Assembly (NCBI RefSeq): GCF_003597395.2
Contig: NC_133771.1
Span: forward strand, 52,743,090-52,807,089
Reading direction: 5' to 3'
Origin: Chelonoidis abingdonii
Lineage: Eukaryota > Chordata > Testudines > Testudinidae
Length of the DNA: 64,000 nt
Part shown: piece after piece, positions 12,801-24,280 of the stretch
How the letters are laid out: each line of letters starts with the position of its first letter
How positions within the stretch are numbered: position 1 is the stretch's first letter
Translations under genes and position numbers: made by a program
Notes under the pieces: model-generated
What the model saw: only the letters and a program-made list of their open reading frames with translations
Told to the model about the DNA's origin: nothing
Databases searched by the model: none

Positions 12801-12850
12801 GGACACTGATCCAGGTTAGTCTCTGAACTCCTGTCTAAAATAGTTAAAAA
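9810..12850 (-). mobile_element. Long antisense CR1-type LINE, decayed
   Basis: Read on the minus strand, this is the ORF2 and 3' region of a CR1-clade LINE. The frame 11620-11315 contains the RT motif-A region (VDVIFLDFCEALVLVPYGIL, where the family has an F/YLDFSKAFD core), followed by WIKNWLTDWSQ. The frame 11214-11026 gives the later LDRLINWMQ…MYLNMAKCKC block. The motif-A aspartate at the end of that core is lost and stops break the frame, so it is inactive. A second, different CR1 (9849-10475) interrupts or abuts its 3' end, and the sequence resumes near 10478 with 'ttatcagtgatggggaatc'. The upstream part to about 12850 reads as ORF2 N-terminal region but is too decayed to assign domains. 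Confidence 0.75.
9849..10475 (-). mobile_element. Second CR1 LINE, 5'-truncated, lying in the longer CR1
   Basis: It begins with the typical CR1 3' end in reverse ('aggactggaagggacc'). The minus frame 10409-10140 encodes the ORF2 C-terminus (MGCISRSVVSKTREVILL, then QLEYYVQFWVPRFRKDVHNL and VQRRTTKMI). It belongs to a different subfamily from the flanking CR1 and closely resembles 61551-62335. No clean duplication was found, so it may have entered with loss of about 100 bases of the older copy. Confidence 0.75.
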
Positions 12851-12861
12851 CTGATTAGACC

Positions 12862-12892
12862 AATTAAAAACAAACAAACAAACAAAAACCAT
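12862..12892. repeat. AAAC simple repeat
   Basis: Several caaa/aaac units in a row. Plain low-complexity DNA just beyond the CR1 5' side. Confidence 0.7.
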
Positions 12893-13170
12893 CAAATGTT
12901 ATTATGTAAACAGTACTATGACTATGATTTTACTGACACAAGCCCTGGGGCTCATATAATGTGTATCATATCATTCAGACGGTTCTCCTCCAAAAGCCCT
13001 TTTATAGCTTTTTGAGGAAAAAAGAAAATACTTGAATGGCAGGAATTGGAAAATTGAGCAGGACAGATAGCCGCTCTGGGTGGCAGAGTAGGCAAATTAT
13101 TTAAATAAAGAAATGTGTTAAAGGCCTTCTTCAGTAACTGCTCAAGGTGTTTAGATATCTGTATCACTTG

Positions 13171-13206
<36 letters not shown>

Positions 13207-13220
13207 TACATACATACATA
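13171..13220. repeat. TA/CA/CATA compound microsatellite
   Basis: An (AT)n run passes into (AC)n and then (ACAT)n, directly abutting the left arm of the perfect inverted repeat at 13219-13300. Confidence 0.9.
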
Positions 13221-13300
13221 CACAGTGAAAATAATATTTCCATGCTTATTTCTAAGAAGTACATTTTAAATAAGCATGGAAATATTATTTTCACTGTGTA
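13219..13300. repeat. Perfect 33-bp inverted repeat with 16-nt loop
   Basis: The left arm (13219-13251, beginning tacacagtgaaaataatatt) is exactly complementary in reverse to the right arm (13268-13300, ending in cactgtgta). The spacer is the 16 bases 13252-13267. Base-by-base checking found no mismatch across 33 bp; pairing stops outside and inside the arms. It could form a long hairpin as DNA or RNA. Confidence 0.95.
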
Positions 13301-13309
13301 CACAGACAT

Positions 13310-14540
13310 GACACAATGTGTACATCATGTTGATTGTGCTCCTGAAAGGTGATGACCTGCTCTGTGTAATTTTACTTTTTCTTCTACCTCTTGATAGACA
13401 TTATGCCCTATTATCTTCCCTCTGGCATTTCTGCATTTATTAGCGAGGAAAATAACAATACAGTATATTTACCTAACAAAAAACATAGCAAATTGTACAT
13501 AGCGCAAGAAAGATATGTACAGACTATGAGTCACATTAATCTCATAAGTAGAAAAGTTCACTTTCTGCTGAACTGCCCCCTTACAGCTGTGTATGGTGTA
13601 TACACTCTCCTCCTCTAGCATTCCCTTTTCAATGCTCTGGCATTGTGGTGGTCTGCCTCCACTTGAGACTCAGCCCTCCAGTGAGGTTGTGTTTAGTCCC
13701 ATCCCTTCTGAGGTAATAGAAAGTCAAAAACAAATGCCAATCTCACTGTCCAATCTGCCGCCTTTGATGCTGGGCCCAGTGATCCATGCACCCTTTTCAT
13801 AGGGTTTCCAGTAGTCCGTATCCCCTTCTCAGAGACTTCAAGCCACCTTACCAGAGGTGGGAGGGGAACCAAGGACCCTAGGACAGACAGTCAAGATTCA
13901 CTCTGTCAGACTCCTTGCTGCCACCTCTCTGGACTTCTTCCTACTAAGCAGGCCTCTCTCACAGCCTCTTTACATGCACCTACTTTCAGGACCACGACAC
14001 GGAGGGTGCCCCTGGAATCTATTCCTCCCAAAAGGCCTCCCGGAGCTCTCTCCCTGGAAGTCCAGATCCTGCTCTTTTGCCATTGCTCTTCACCACAGGA
14101 GCCAGTGGCTGCTTCTTGTCTCTGCTAACTTCTTCCAGACTTCTGTATTTAAGAGAGGATCCCAGGACCTATCTTTCCCCTGGGCTTCTTCCTTGACCAT
14201 CCCAATCTCTCTCCTCTAGTCCCAGAAAGGGACTACAGAATTCTTCACTCTATGCAGCCTCCTTCCGCTTCAGATTTTGTCTCTTTATACTGACCACCCA
14301 GTTTCACCTCCAACTGGGAATAATCTTTAATTAGGGCTGGCACAATCTCAATATTCAGCCAGGTAGGCTAATTGGCCTCTCAGGCCCACATTAACCCTTT
14401 CAGAATCATACACAACTTATCTCCATCAACTTCTAGGGTTTACAGACTAGGGTTCAGTCTGTCCTCACAAATCTTGGAATGTTCAGCATTGTAACCAGGT
14501 GCATTTTCAAAGGTAACAAAAGATCTGTGTGAACATATTA
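13310..14540. other. Non-coding stretch, partly pyrimidine-rich, possible decayed retroelement
   Basis: Positions 13600-14340 are richer in C and T on the plus strand than the neighbours. The 120-codon frame at 13857-14219 matches nothing I know. The composition and the TATA-like string on the minus strand near 14285 suggest an old LTR or similar element, but no termini or duplication were found. Confidence 0.3.
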
Positions 14541-14547
14541 TAAAGTG

Positions 14548-14785
14548 TAGGGCTAGTTTGGTAGTAAAGGTGCCAGTCTGGGACCTCAGAGATTTGAGAT
14601 TCAATGTCCTGCTCTACTAAAGATTTCTTGTGTGACTTACTGTATCTGTATCTCAATTTTCCATCTGTGAAATGGGTAATAGGTATTTCCCTATTTCATA
14701 GGGGTACTGTGAGGATATATGCATTACATATTGTGAGGTGGTTGGCTACTACAGTAATAGGGCCATATACATACCTAAAATAGAA
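14548..14785 (+). mobile_element. CORE/MIR-like SINE
   Basis: The order of blocks is that of MIR-type SINEs: an anticodon-like head ('gagatttgagattcaatgtcc'), 'tgtgacttactgtatctgtatctcaattttccatctgtgaaatgggtaatag' (MIR core, quoted in part as cttactgtatctg), then a tail with 'ctactacagtaatagggcc'. It is diverged but lies end to end. The tail is the reptilian type ending in a 'gccatatacatacct' block. Confidence 0.7.
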
Positions 14786-15246
14786 ATTCTACAGTGAAAT
14801 TTATCTTATTTGAGAGTCATATATGGAAATGAAAGTAACTGGGTTTTATGCAAAATATCTATTGGGCCCAGAAGCCTTTTGTTAAAAATGAAGGCAGCTG
14901 AGACCTTGAATTACTTGGATTTGATATGAAGCTTTGTGCCAGAAGCATCTGGAGGAAGTCACATGAATTACTTTATGGAAGTCTGATTGGCTGAACCTAA
15001 TTGCTTTAAACAAGAGAGCCAACATGTGATTTGCAGTCAGGTTGTCATAGGAACAAGCTGAAATAAGTTTAGCTCTGCAATTTCCAAAATCACAAATACT
15101 AAGGAGCGTTCTGTAGATTTTTGCACTTTGTGTAGGGAGAAAGGTAGGCAGAAAGTGGCAGGATAAAAGCAGAGCTCCTTTGCTGCTTTCTTTTTGGCTT
15201 GTTGCAAAGATTCCAACAATTACTATAATTCACATTGAAACCCTTA

Positions 15247-15395
15247 GGATATGTCTACACTGCAATTAAACACCTACAGCTGGCTATGTCAGCTGACACA
15301 GGCTTGTAGAGCTCAGTCTACAGGGCTGTTTAACTGTGGTGTAGATGTTTGGGCTAAGACTGCCCAGAATCTGGGACCCTCAGAATGTATTCAGA
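15247..15395 (+). mobile_element. Half of a palindromic DNA element
   Basis: It starts 'ggatatgtctacactgcaat', a terminal motif I recognise from inverted-repeat elements of reptiles, and continues with an internal 'cagctggctatgtcagctgac' block and 'gtggtgtagatgtttgggc'. The opposite arm expected at the right is absent, so the copy is truncated. Superfamily not determined. Confidence 0.45.
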
Positions 15396-15469
15396 GTGTC
15401 ACAGAGAGTCTCCGACGTACTCAGAGTGTGACAGCTAAATACAAGGTAGAATAGATGGTTTAGAATAAG

Positions 15470-15727
15470 CAGGGCCAGCTCCAGCTTTTCTGCTGACCCA
15501 AGCAGGGAAAAAAAAAAAGGTGATGATGACGACGAGCATCCTCCCTCTCCTCCTATTCAGCAGCAATTCGGCAACAGCTGAAAGAGGAAGAGAGGGAATG
15601 AAGAATCTGCTGCCGAATTGCCGCCAAAGACCTGGACATGCCACCTTGATACCAGACGGAGTGTCACCCCTTTGAATTGGCCTCCCCAAGCACCTGCTTC
15701 CTTAACTGGTGCCTAGAGCTGGCCTTG
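15470..15727. mobile_element. Non-autonomous hAT element (258 bp)
   Basis: The left end cagggccagctccag pairs with the right end ctagagctggccttg in inverted order. The flanks agaataag (15462-15469) and agcataag (15728-15735) match at 7 of 8 positions, as expected for a hAT duplication with one later mutation. An A-run and a GAT/GAC-rich stretch lie inside. No transposase. Confidence 0.8.
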
Positions 15728-15796
15728 AGCATAAGTTATTGTTAAAAATTACTTTTGCTAAACACTCTGTTCCACCTTGTATTTAGCTGCCACACT

Positions 15797-15940
15797 CTGA
15801 ATACCTTTCCCAGACCTGAAGAAGAGCTCTGTGTGGCTAAAAAGCTTGTCCCTCTCACCAACAGAAGTTGGTCCAATGAAAGATATGACCTCACCCACCT
15901 TGTCTGGGACCAACACAACTACAAGAACACCACATACAAC
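15797..15940 (+). mobile_element. Penelope-type 3'-end fragment, second subfamily
   Basis: The blocks 'gacctgaagaagagctctg', 'aaagcttgtccctctcacc', 'gttggtccaatgaaagatat' and 'tgggaccaacacaactac' follow the order seen at the 3' ends of reptile Neptune-type Penelope elements. The subfamily differs from the copy at 47727-50057. Confidence 0.65.
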
Positions 15941-15944
15941 TATC

Positions 15945-18610
15945 TGAAGCCCTTAAACAGGCTTGACACCTGGTCCAGGCCTAAAAAAAAATGTAGCACT
16001 TAAATTTGGGTACCATTTTTAAAATCTAATCTATGTTCATGCCTGATATCCACTGAATATCCATTTACTTGCTCTGGCATCAGCCTCTTCCTAGTTACTC
16101 CTGCACTTAAATATATTTTCCCTGCCACAATTCCCTGAATTCTCACTTCTAAGAATGAAACTGATAAGTAAGGTAGGTAGGAAGCAGATGAGAAGCACCA
16201 GTCAAGATAATGTTATAAAACCAGAGGGGAAGGAGCTAAATTGATATGCAGGAAAGGAACGGGAAGATTCAATAAGTGGGCAAGTAGAGACAGACTGAAA
16301 AAGGTCAGAAACAATCTAAATGGTTGCTACAGAGTCATATTAAGATGTTAAGACAAATGAACATCTGGGGGGCTGCTCTAGGCATAAGAACCATTGAACA
16401 ATTAAATGGATAATAAACTAAAGCAGTGCTGTCCTGGCTAATCAAACTGAGTCTACTTTTACACTTTGTTATACATACACTACTACCATTGACATCAATG
16501 GGAGCTGCAGTTGTATAGCCATAGGCAGAATTTGGCCAATTATGTATAAACAGTGAAGGTATAATCAACAGACAGATTTTATTTAGTACATCTAATGGTG
16601 TTATTTCACTGCACTTCAAATGCTGATGAAAATCTGTAACAACAAAGACCGTACCAAGAAGGTGACAAAAATATTTGTCCTCTGCTATCTCTGTATATCA
16701 CCATGTCATTACTTTCTGCCACAGTGCGATAAGATTTTAAGAAGTGTTAACACATTAGGCTTTGCAATGTTTGTCTAGACTTAAATCAAAATGCAAGATT
16801 ACATCGATGAATGAAAGGGCAATGGAGAAAGTTAAAGCTATTTGCATACCTATATATATACACATGCATACATACACACACCCTTTACTCACAATAGCAT
16901 TTCTGTTGAATATTATTGTATCAAATAAACTCTACTGGACTAAGTGCTCTTTATTTACCATTCCTAAAACTGTTAGGATAGCAACTGGCATATTAATAGC
17001 TAGTATATGAACAACCAGATACATAATTTATAACTATGTCATAATTTGTCCTTAACAAGGGGAACCCCTTAAAGTCATCCTCCAAAGAGCAAACAGTGGT
17101 TCAAGAGCATGGGGGTGAAGGGGTAGGGGGCAGTAGGGGAGGCAGGGTGCCATTCTATCAACCGATCTTATTGCTTTTCCAAAGACCAGACTCAGATCAA
17201 GGGACTTCATTTATTCATTCATTTTATAAAATCAATGAAGGAATAAATGTGCAGGAAAGTACCATGCACCCAAGTTTCTCTCTCTTCCTTTGCTTGACAC
17301 TGTCTCTAGCTTAGGGAAAATATTGAGTATAGTTACAGTATTCTTTAAAGAATATGTATTTTGTAACACAAAACTAATAGAGACACGCTGCTTAGTACAG
17401 ACCTTACATGTCTTATTATGGACCTGATGCTATGCGCTTACAATTCTGATTGAAATCAGTACTTCCCAGGATCAGAACCTAGTACATTTATCTCCATGAT
17501 TTAATCTTGGAAAGATGAATAAAGGCAAGGAAGATGTATCAAGATAATGATGTTAGTCAAAGATTCAAATAGAAACTCATAAGTTAGAATTAGTTTCTAC
17601 AAAAGCTGCTAGTCCAAGAGTGATTTAATGTTCTGTCTGATACTATCAACTATTAATTAATAAATCAGAATTTTGACAATGTCCACGTTAAATACATCTC
17701 AGCTATGGTGTAAATATAGCAAAATCTCCAGACATGTCTGTATCAAGAGGCATATCTGATTCAACTGCCTCCCATTTTATGCCTCCCATAGTTTTGTGAA
17801 TGTTGACATTTAAGTATGTACAGAATATACACGGGCAAGATGTCAAATTAAACAAAAGATTTCCTAGTTTTAATGTATGGCATTTAAATAGTCTTTTATT
17901 GCACTATTTGTAAAACCTTTATAGAGTACTAAAAAATGTTGGGAACTGTTTAAAAATGTTAATCCTATAATTAATAGTCGTAGACATACACTTTTCCCCG
18001 GCACAAGGCACTGATATTCTAAATCTGTCACTATGATCTTTAGAGTAGTAGACAGCCATCTGCTTACACGCAGTCATCTAAAACAAAGCAAGTATGTGTA
18101 GCCTAATGTTTTCTCCACTGAAGCATAGGGACATCATGATGAAGCAGATAGAACAGTTTAGCTAATATAAATTAAGACATAACTTCCTGGAGAAAAATAT
18201 AAATGAATTTCACATTGCAATCAAAATTTAGTTTACATGCAAATAACATTGAGGGACTGGGTAAAGGTGAACAGAAAAATTAGAAAGTAAGGCCCAGTGT
18301 ACACTGGTCAGTCATTAGCTTTATGAGTTATGCTTCATGATATTCCCTATACCTACAGAGCTTTTCTTCATATTACATGACCTAGAATTAGTTTGTTCAA
18401 CACTAAATATTTAATTTACACTGGCACCAAGTCTTCTGTGAAACTTGTGCTGCATTTCAAGACAAAGTTGTTAAGACAAAGCCTCTAGCAGCCAGTCACT
18501 AACAGATAAGTACACTATAAGTGTAGCGTACTTTCACAATATAAGTAAAAAATAGGAAGTAGTGTTTTAAAGGAAAATGACGCCCGAAATGGTTTCATTT
18601 ATATAAGTTG
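15945..18610. other. Non-coding DNA with small palindromic and microsatellite tracts
   Basis: A short palindrome with 'attgacatcaatggg' lies at about 16485-16545, and a TA/CA/CATA microsatellite at 16850-16885. Nothing else was recognised. Small frames at 16335-16619 and 16762-17314 carry no domains. Confidence 0.4.
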
Positions 18611-18615
18611 TGCCA

Positions 18616-18727
18616 CATCCTCAGATGGTGTAAACTGGCATAACTCCATTGAGATTAATGTAAAGTTGAATTCAGATTGAACTGGACTTTAGTATAGCTA
18701 CACTGATTTACACCAGCCGAGGATTTG
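18616..18727. repeat. Palindromic 'ggtgtaaat' element
   Basis: The left arm 'catcctcagatggtgtaaac' is the imperfect reverse complement of the right arm 'gatttacaccagccgaggat'. Between them lies 'cataactccattgagattaatg'. The whole folds back on itself, like a small MITE. Related shorter copies lie at 5470-5545 and 50475-50550. No target duplication could be fixed. Confidence 0.6.
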
Positions 18728-18729
18728 AC

Positions 18730-20060
18730 ACATTATGTCATGTTTCTTTAGTTATACAGAGAGGGAGTCAGAGTTTTACAGACACATTTCCTATTTCTGT
18801 CCAAGTGATTTGTAGAAATATGTATGGGATCTGCCCACTACTGTTCATGCTCAGTTCAACCCAGAACATCTGCTATACCCATCAGGTTGTCCTTAATCTC
18901 TCAGCATTAACATTTTAGACTTGTTTTTTTTTTCTCTTAGGAGATGAACAAGCTGTTCTAGTGTGTCACAGAAAGAGGGACATACTAATAAAAAGAAGTA
19001 AATGCAGATAATTTAATACTACTGAGCTGAACCATGTAACTGAGATAATGACATTCTCAGGCTTCCAGTCTAGGGGAGGAAGGGCCGATATGATGTCAGA
19101 AATACGTGACTGTCACTGGAAAAGCAGCTGATGTACATGTAAGCTGAGCTATATGTAAAAAATTCTCATACTAACAGAATCAAAAGACGAGCAGATAAAT
19201 AATAAGGCTCTTTAGCATGTTCAGTCTGCAATATACCACTTAAGTACACTACATATTTTCTTGCTAATACTGTGACTTGGCTAGTGATGGAAAGTTGATG
19301 GATGTTAGGATGTTAGGAAGAGAATATATTCTTGAAGATATTTAGTAATTTTATAGGAACATGACTCTCAACTTCCAGCATTCTATAGATGCTGATTGCA
19401 GGGGGACACACAAGTAGTCAGAGGAGAATTTCCCTTATGCAAGTTCAGGGCAGGGCTACTGTAAGTAACCTAGTATTAAATGAGCTAGAAGTTGGGCTGC
19501 AGTGCACAGTGACATGGGGATTCTGGACTGCACCCATCCCTCTGTGCTGTGTCTGCTAGAGAATCAGACCCTGACGGTCCCAAGCAATGTAGTAATTGAT
19601 CAGTTCCATTTCTGGTGATATCATATCAAAGTATAAATCTCTCTCAAGACTAGCATTAAACAATATTACTACCATCATCACCACATACCATCAACACACC
19701 TGCAGCCACTGTATATAGACTAATGCCAGAGTAATCAAATCTGAACCTGAATTGTGCCAACATACAATGAAAATGGAATGTGATTGGGTGCTAGTCATCT
19801 GAATGGGTCTTGTCACTCAGATAGTAGTGCTGGCTGGCTTGTAGTTGAGTGACAAAGCACCAATCAGCTGTGCACTCATCAGGAAGAAGCAGACGTGAGA
19901 TGATTTTACCCTGTGTCCACAGTGATGCAGACAGCGTGGTTGTTGCAGCCAGGGACCCTGACAGTCTTATTCTTTTTGCTTGCAGGTTTGGATGAAAGCT
20001 GGCACAGAAAAAGAATGGAAGTTCTTTCTAATTCATGACATTTGTGAGAAACTATATTAT
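18730..20060. other. Non-coding DNA, nothing recognised
   Basis: No exon, RNA gene or repeat family was identified. Around 19360-19600 the sequence is slightly GC-richer, but no boundaries are visible. Confidence 0.4.
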
Positions 20061-20064
20061 AGAC

Positions 20065-20392
20065 CAGGGATCGTCAACCTTTGGCACACAGCTCGTCAGG
20101 GTAAGCACTTTGGCGGGCTGGGGCGGTTTGTTTACCTGCCGCGTCCACAAGTTCAGCTGATTGCAGCTCCCACTGGCTGCGGTTTGCCGCTCCAGGCCAA
20201 TGGGGGCTGTGGGAAGTGGTGGCCATCACATCCTTTGGCCCAAGCTACTTCCCACAGTCCCCATGGGCCTGGAGTGGTGAACCGCGGCCAGTGGGAGCTA
20301 CAATAGGCCGAACCTGTGGATGCAAACAAACTGACCCAGCCCTCCAAGGTGCTTACCCTGGCAAGCAGTGTGCCAAAGACTGCCGATCCCTG
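20065..20392. mobile_element. Palindromic hAT element (328 bp)
   Basis: It starts cagggatcgtcaacctttgg and ends ccaaagactgccgatccctg, in inverted order. Its interior shares long blocks with 33402-33715 and 2614-2890, including 'cggtttgtttacctgccgcg' and the doubled 'gctcccactggc…ggccagtgggagc' arms. No clear 8-bp duplication is visible (ttatagac versus gtttactt), so the flanks have diverged. The frames reported on both strands here come from the palindrome. Confidence 0.8.
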
Positions 20393-20542
20393 GTTTACTT
20401 GATGTTTAGTCAAAATATATTTTCACTGGTTTTTAAGAAAAGGTGTTTTTAGGTTATGTGTGATTTCTGATTGTTAAGTCAGCTTGTATACTTTTGTTTC
20501 AAAGTGCTAATGCTCAAGTTATAAGAGCTAGGTAAACAGTAT

Positions 20543-20969
20543 TGTGGAAAATCGACCACACGATTGATTTTGGATCAGATCAGCCTGAGGCTCCTTTATT
20601 GATTAATCAAACATGCATGCATGAAGGAATCAGCCAAGGCAGTGGATCCACCCGATAGGTAAAATACGAGCACTTATATAGGATAAAACCACAAAAATTA
20701 CATATATTTCCTTAAAATTTTACATCCATATAAGGGATAAAGCAAAGCAAACTTTTCCTGTTTTTCTTAGTTTTGCCCTTTGCGGTTTCTTGCTCTGCCA
20801 CCAGGCAGCTATTAATCACAAACTGATACAAACGGTTAGTTTTATTTCTCTAATTTCTTTCTACCCTTCTCCTTTTACCTCCCCCCCTCCCCCCGTCTCT
20901 TGCCTCCAGGCCATAGATACAGTTTGGTTGACCAAAGCTTAGGCCCCAGACCACTTTTCCTCCACAACA
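20543..20969 (-). mobile_element. Solo LTR (427 bp), minus orientation
   Basis: On the minus strand the element begins TGTTGTGGAGG and ends TTTTCCACA. A TATA box (TATATAAGTG) lies at about 20673-20682 and an AATAAA signal at 20595-20600, in the correct order for an LTR. There is no internal region or second LTR. The flanks cagtat and tgtact share only a few bases, so the duplication has decayed. Confidence 0.7.
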
Positions 20970-20974
20970 TGTAC

Positions 20975-23350
20975 TTTCATGGTTGTGTAACATATTAAAA
21001 TATTTCTAGTACAGGTACAGTAAGATGAAGGCTGACTAATATGTTCTGTTCAATATGCTGAAGACATGGTGACAATGGGGTAAGTGTACGATTCTTTGTG
21101 AAGCAACAGAACTCATCTCTCCATCCCCCTACCCCTCATTCAAAACCATAAAGAAACATGACATCTAATAGTTCAGCCACTTCTGGGAGGAAGAATACAC
21201 AGTTTGTGCAAAGCATGGAATATCCTGTAACTTTGCCAAAGAAATGTAACATTATAATACTCATTGTAACAGTTCCTATACTTTTAATTTGTTATTCACA
21301 ACAATGCGAATGCTTGTGCACTGAGTTTCAAAACATGGAATAGAGGAGAACTGAGTCATGTACTTAAACAAACACAAAAAAAAATGTGAGATTCTCTTGA
21401 GACATATATATATAAAAAAGACTGATTCATTCTGTATATACACTGAAGTCAATGGCGTTGCACCAATGGAGGTGCAAGGATGTAAATGAGGGCAGAATTT
21501 GTTCTTAGAGTTTACTTCAAAATCTTAATTATGAATGATTTTTTAAAAAGTGTTTCTACAGTCAATTGGCCTGATTTCCAGTGAAGTCCATGGGCAAAAC
21601 TCTTTAATGAGAGAAATACTGGGCCCGGAGAGTTAGATTCAACCCTGGGATTAAACCAAAGTAATCCAGAGTAAAGGGCTCCTGGAGGCAGAAAGACCAG
21701 TTTATGGGTGAAATAGCCTCAGCACAAGGCATTAGCAACTTCCACTCCACTCTGCACTGGATAATGCAGCCCCAGAAGCAGGTGGTATTAGCTAAGGTAG
21801 ATGCATTCATTCAGCATATACCATGTGTATGCCCTGCTAGCATAATGCTGATGGCACTTCAGCCGTAGTTTAAAAATGCCTGCTCCTGTCAGGATTCCCA
21901 GAAAGAGTCCCCACTGAAGTTTAGGAGTTCCTGCTGATACAAGAGTTTCTATTTGCACTCCCTGCATCATTGAGGATGACTCTCTCCCTAAAATTCAAAT
22001 AACCATAAGAAATAACACTCAGAAAGATTCTGTATTGCCATCAAACATGTTCTGTCTGAAGAACTTCCTTAGAAAAACAAACCATTTTTAGTCAGGTAGC
22101 TTATGGCACAGCTTATATAACTCTAATGAATTTAGAAACAATTATACAAGGTAATACTATACAATAGATGTATGGGATATATCCCCACAGTTAAGTTCTA
22201 ACACTAACCATTTGAAAAAGAAATATAAATATGATTTAGTTTACTACAAACTTGGGAAAGAGATGAGAAGTAACAAAATATTCTATGAAATCCAAAGCAT
22301 CACACACTGCAGTCATTTTTTCTAACTTAGAGTCATTGATTGGTTTCCCATACAGTACAATGATCTACTTTCAGCTAGTTATACAAGGTGATGTAGGTTA
22401 GTTCCATTATCTTCAAATATATTGACAATCTGGAAAGTGCATTTTTGGCTCTAGTTGCATGGTACTATTTCATACAATGGAAAGTCTATTAGAAGGATAT
22501 TAGAGCTTTAATTGTAATGGGGGCATATTCTCCTTTAGCTACGCACAAGTAATTCCCATTAGTGCTAATGGGAATTATCTACCACCACTGAGAGGTGATT
22601 ATACCTTACACGTTAAAACAATATTTTAAACCTGCTATGCTACTTATTAGGAAAAGGAAGTTTCTGAAAAGTAATAGCATAAAAGTATTATCATTGCAAA
22701 CATAAAACGTAACAGCTACTGACTAGTTTGTCTTGCAAAAATTATGAATGATATAAGAAAAGTTATCCACAGAAGGCATTTTCTCTAACATCACAGCTAA
22801 CTAATATATGCTTCTCTGAGCTGTCTGTGAAATATCAGCATCCACGTACAGCAGTAATTCAATAAGGGTATAAACAAAGTGCAGGGGAAAAAGTCTTTTA
22901 AAAGTTAACAGTAGTTCCATACAGCTAAATGGAAGTCAGGCAGAAATTTAGGAATAGTCAAACTGTCCAGCCTAAGAAAAATTGGGAGCAACAACTGCAT
23001 TCTGTTGAAATGAAAAGCTTGCTGTCTCTAAGGAGATATAAACATTTCTCTTACTTTGCATGACTAACATTTTTTCTCTTCCAAAGATGGTGTAATATTC
23101 ACTGACTGCTGGCATTCCACATTGTTCTTTATTTATTCTATTCTGCAATTGTTGTTAATGTGCCTGCTTCTGAGCTTCACTGAATGTAATTCCATTTATT
23201 CCAGTGATCTTACACCTGATTTACTGAGAGTGAATGAAATCAGAAGCAGGAAAAAATGTTTGCAAATCTCTCTCTTTACCTTTTTTCCTGCTCTAAAAAA
23301 CAGAACACTGAGACATAAAAAATGAATATAGAAAGAATGAAACACAATTA
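20975..23350. other. Non-coding DNA 3' of the EGF exon (gene sense), with small palindromes
   Basis: Short palindromic pieces occur at 21430-21500 ('actgaagtcaatggcg') and 22540-22575, where taattcccatt and aatgggaatta form an 11-bp stem. No further exon was recognised. Short exons could still be hidden, since I relied on domain recognition. Confidence 0.4.
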
Positions 23351-23351
23351 C

Positions 23352-23581
23352 CTTTTTCACAGAAATGCCCAGTGAAATGTAGAGGGCAGTCACATTGAAA
23401 TGATGTGGCCCCACTAGAAAGATGGATGTGATGACAAGTCCCTCCATTATGGCACAAACTCTCCTGACACACTGATGGCAACCCAGGAGAACTCAAGGAA
23501 GGCACAACAGGCTTGAGAAGTTCAGATATATCAGAAGCAGCAGCAAGGACATTTGTTGACATCTGTGTAGAAAGAGGAAGC
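23352..23581 (-). CDS. EYS: Internal exon encoding one EGF-like domain, probably EYS
   Basis: This 230-bp exon reads on the minus strand. It is preceded by a pyrimidine-rich tract ending in AG (…gtattctttcag) and followed by a GT donor (gaaaaag|gtaatt). The frame enters in phase 2 and leaves in phase 1, encoding 76 whole codons (1+228+1 bases). Residues 1-36 are a Ser/Pro/Leu-rich linker. Residues 38-74 hold six cysteines in EGF spacing, with CHNGGTC and CDCPLHFTGHFCEK blocks. Both the cysteine pattern and the splice signals are seen directly. From memory of the family, the CPLHFTG-FCEK ending followed by a laminin-G segment fits EYS, an extracellular matrix protein of photoreceptors with alternating EGF and LamG domains and a gene of megabase size. 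The lack of any other recognisable exon in 64 kb fits such large introns. Other EGF/LamG proteins are possible; the EGF call is firmer than the gene name. Confidence 0.7.
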
Positions 23582-23584
23582 CTG

Positions 23585-24280
23585 AAAGAATACAAACAAA
23601 TTATTAAAAGCAAAGAATTAAGACATCACAATGAAGTCTAATTTCAAGCAATACTAAAAGTCCATGCATGAAGTTAAAAAAATACAGATTTTTTTTTAAA
23701 TCTTGCAGCTGAGCATTTTATTTAAATAAAAATCTTTTGTACATTAGTAATTCCCAAGCCAACTCCACATCTTGCAGGCAGTGAAATTAAAAAAAAAAAA
23801 AAAAGGCAACTGCCTATGCGTTCACTGGGGGCTCCTAGTGGAAGAATGCATGAGTTCTTACCAGGCTGGGGAAGATCCTTGCTCTCTTTGCATGCAGTAC
23901 AATTTATACCAGTCATTAACTCTAAATCTGAGGGTTATAGCAAGAGAGTGATGAATGAACAGAGAACTATATACCAAATTTCTACTTTTAGGGTTGGTTG
24001 TGCTAATTATTTAAATTTATTTATTGCGTGAAATTCCCAACCCTATAAGGACACCATATAACAACTACATTCCCCCCCGCCCACACCCCAACACTGTAAA
24101 ACTGACAGACAAGTTATAATAATCTCACAGGAATACAGTGCCTGTCTAAAAGAGGTGGAAATGTTCTACCAACAGTATGTCAGATATGGTCATTTTACTT
24201 GTACTAAAGTTTTGATACTAACACTCTAAAATTATCCCATGATCAATCCTCCCCTAGTGCAGTATATATCTGTACACTGG
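23585..24280. other. Non-coding DNA upstream of the EGF exon (gene sense)
   Basis: It contains an A-run near 23788-23804 and a C-run near 24070. No repeat or exon was recognised. It is the intron immediately 5' of the EGF exon on the minus strand. Confidence 0.4.

Noticed and set aside
13171..13220. CRISPR-like or tandem array
   Set aside because: It is a plain dinucleotide/tetranucleotide microsatellite with no spacers.
13857..14219. 120-codon plus-strand frame as an exon or gene
   Set aside because: No domain, no splice signals at its ends, and a biased Ser/Leu/Pro composition from a pyrimidine-rich stretch.
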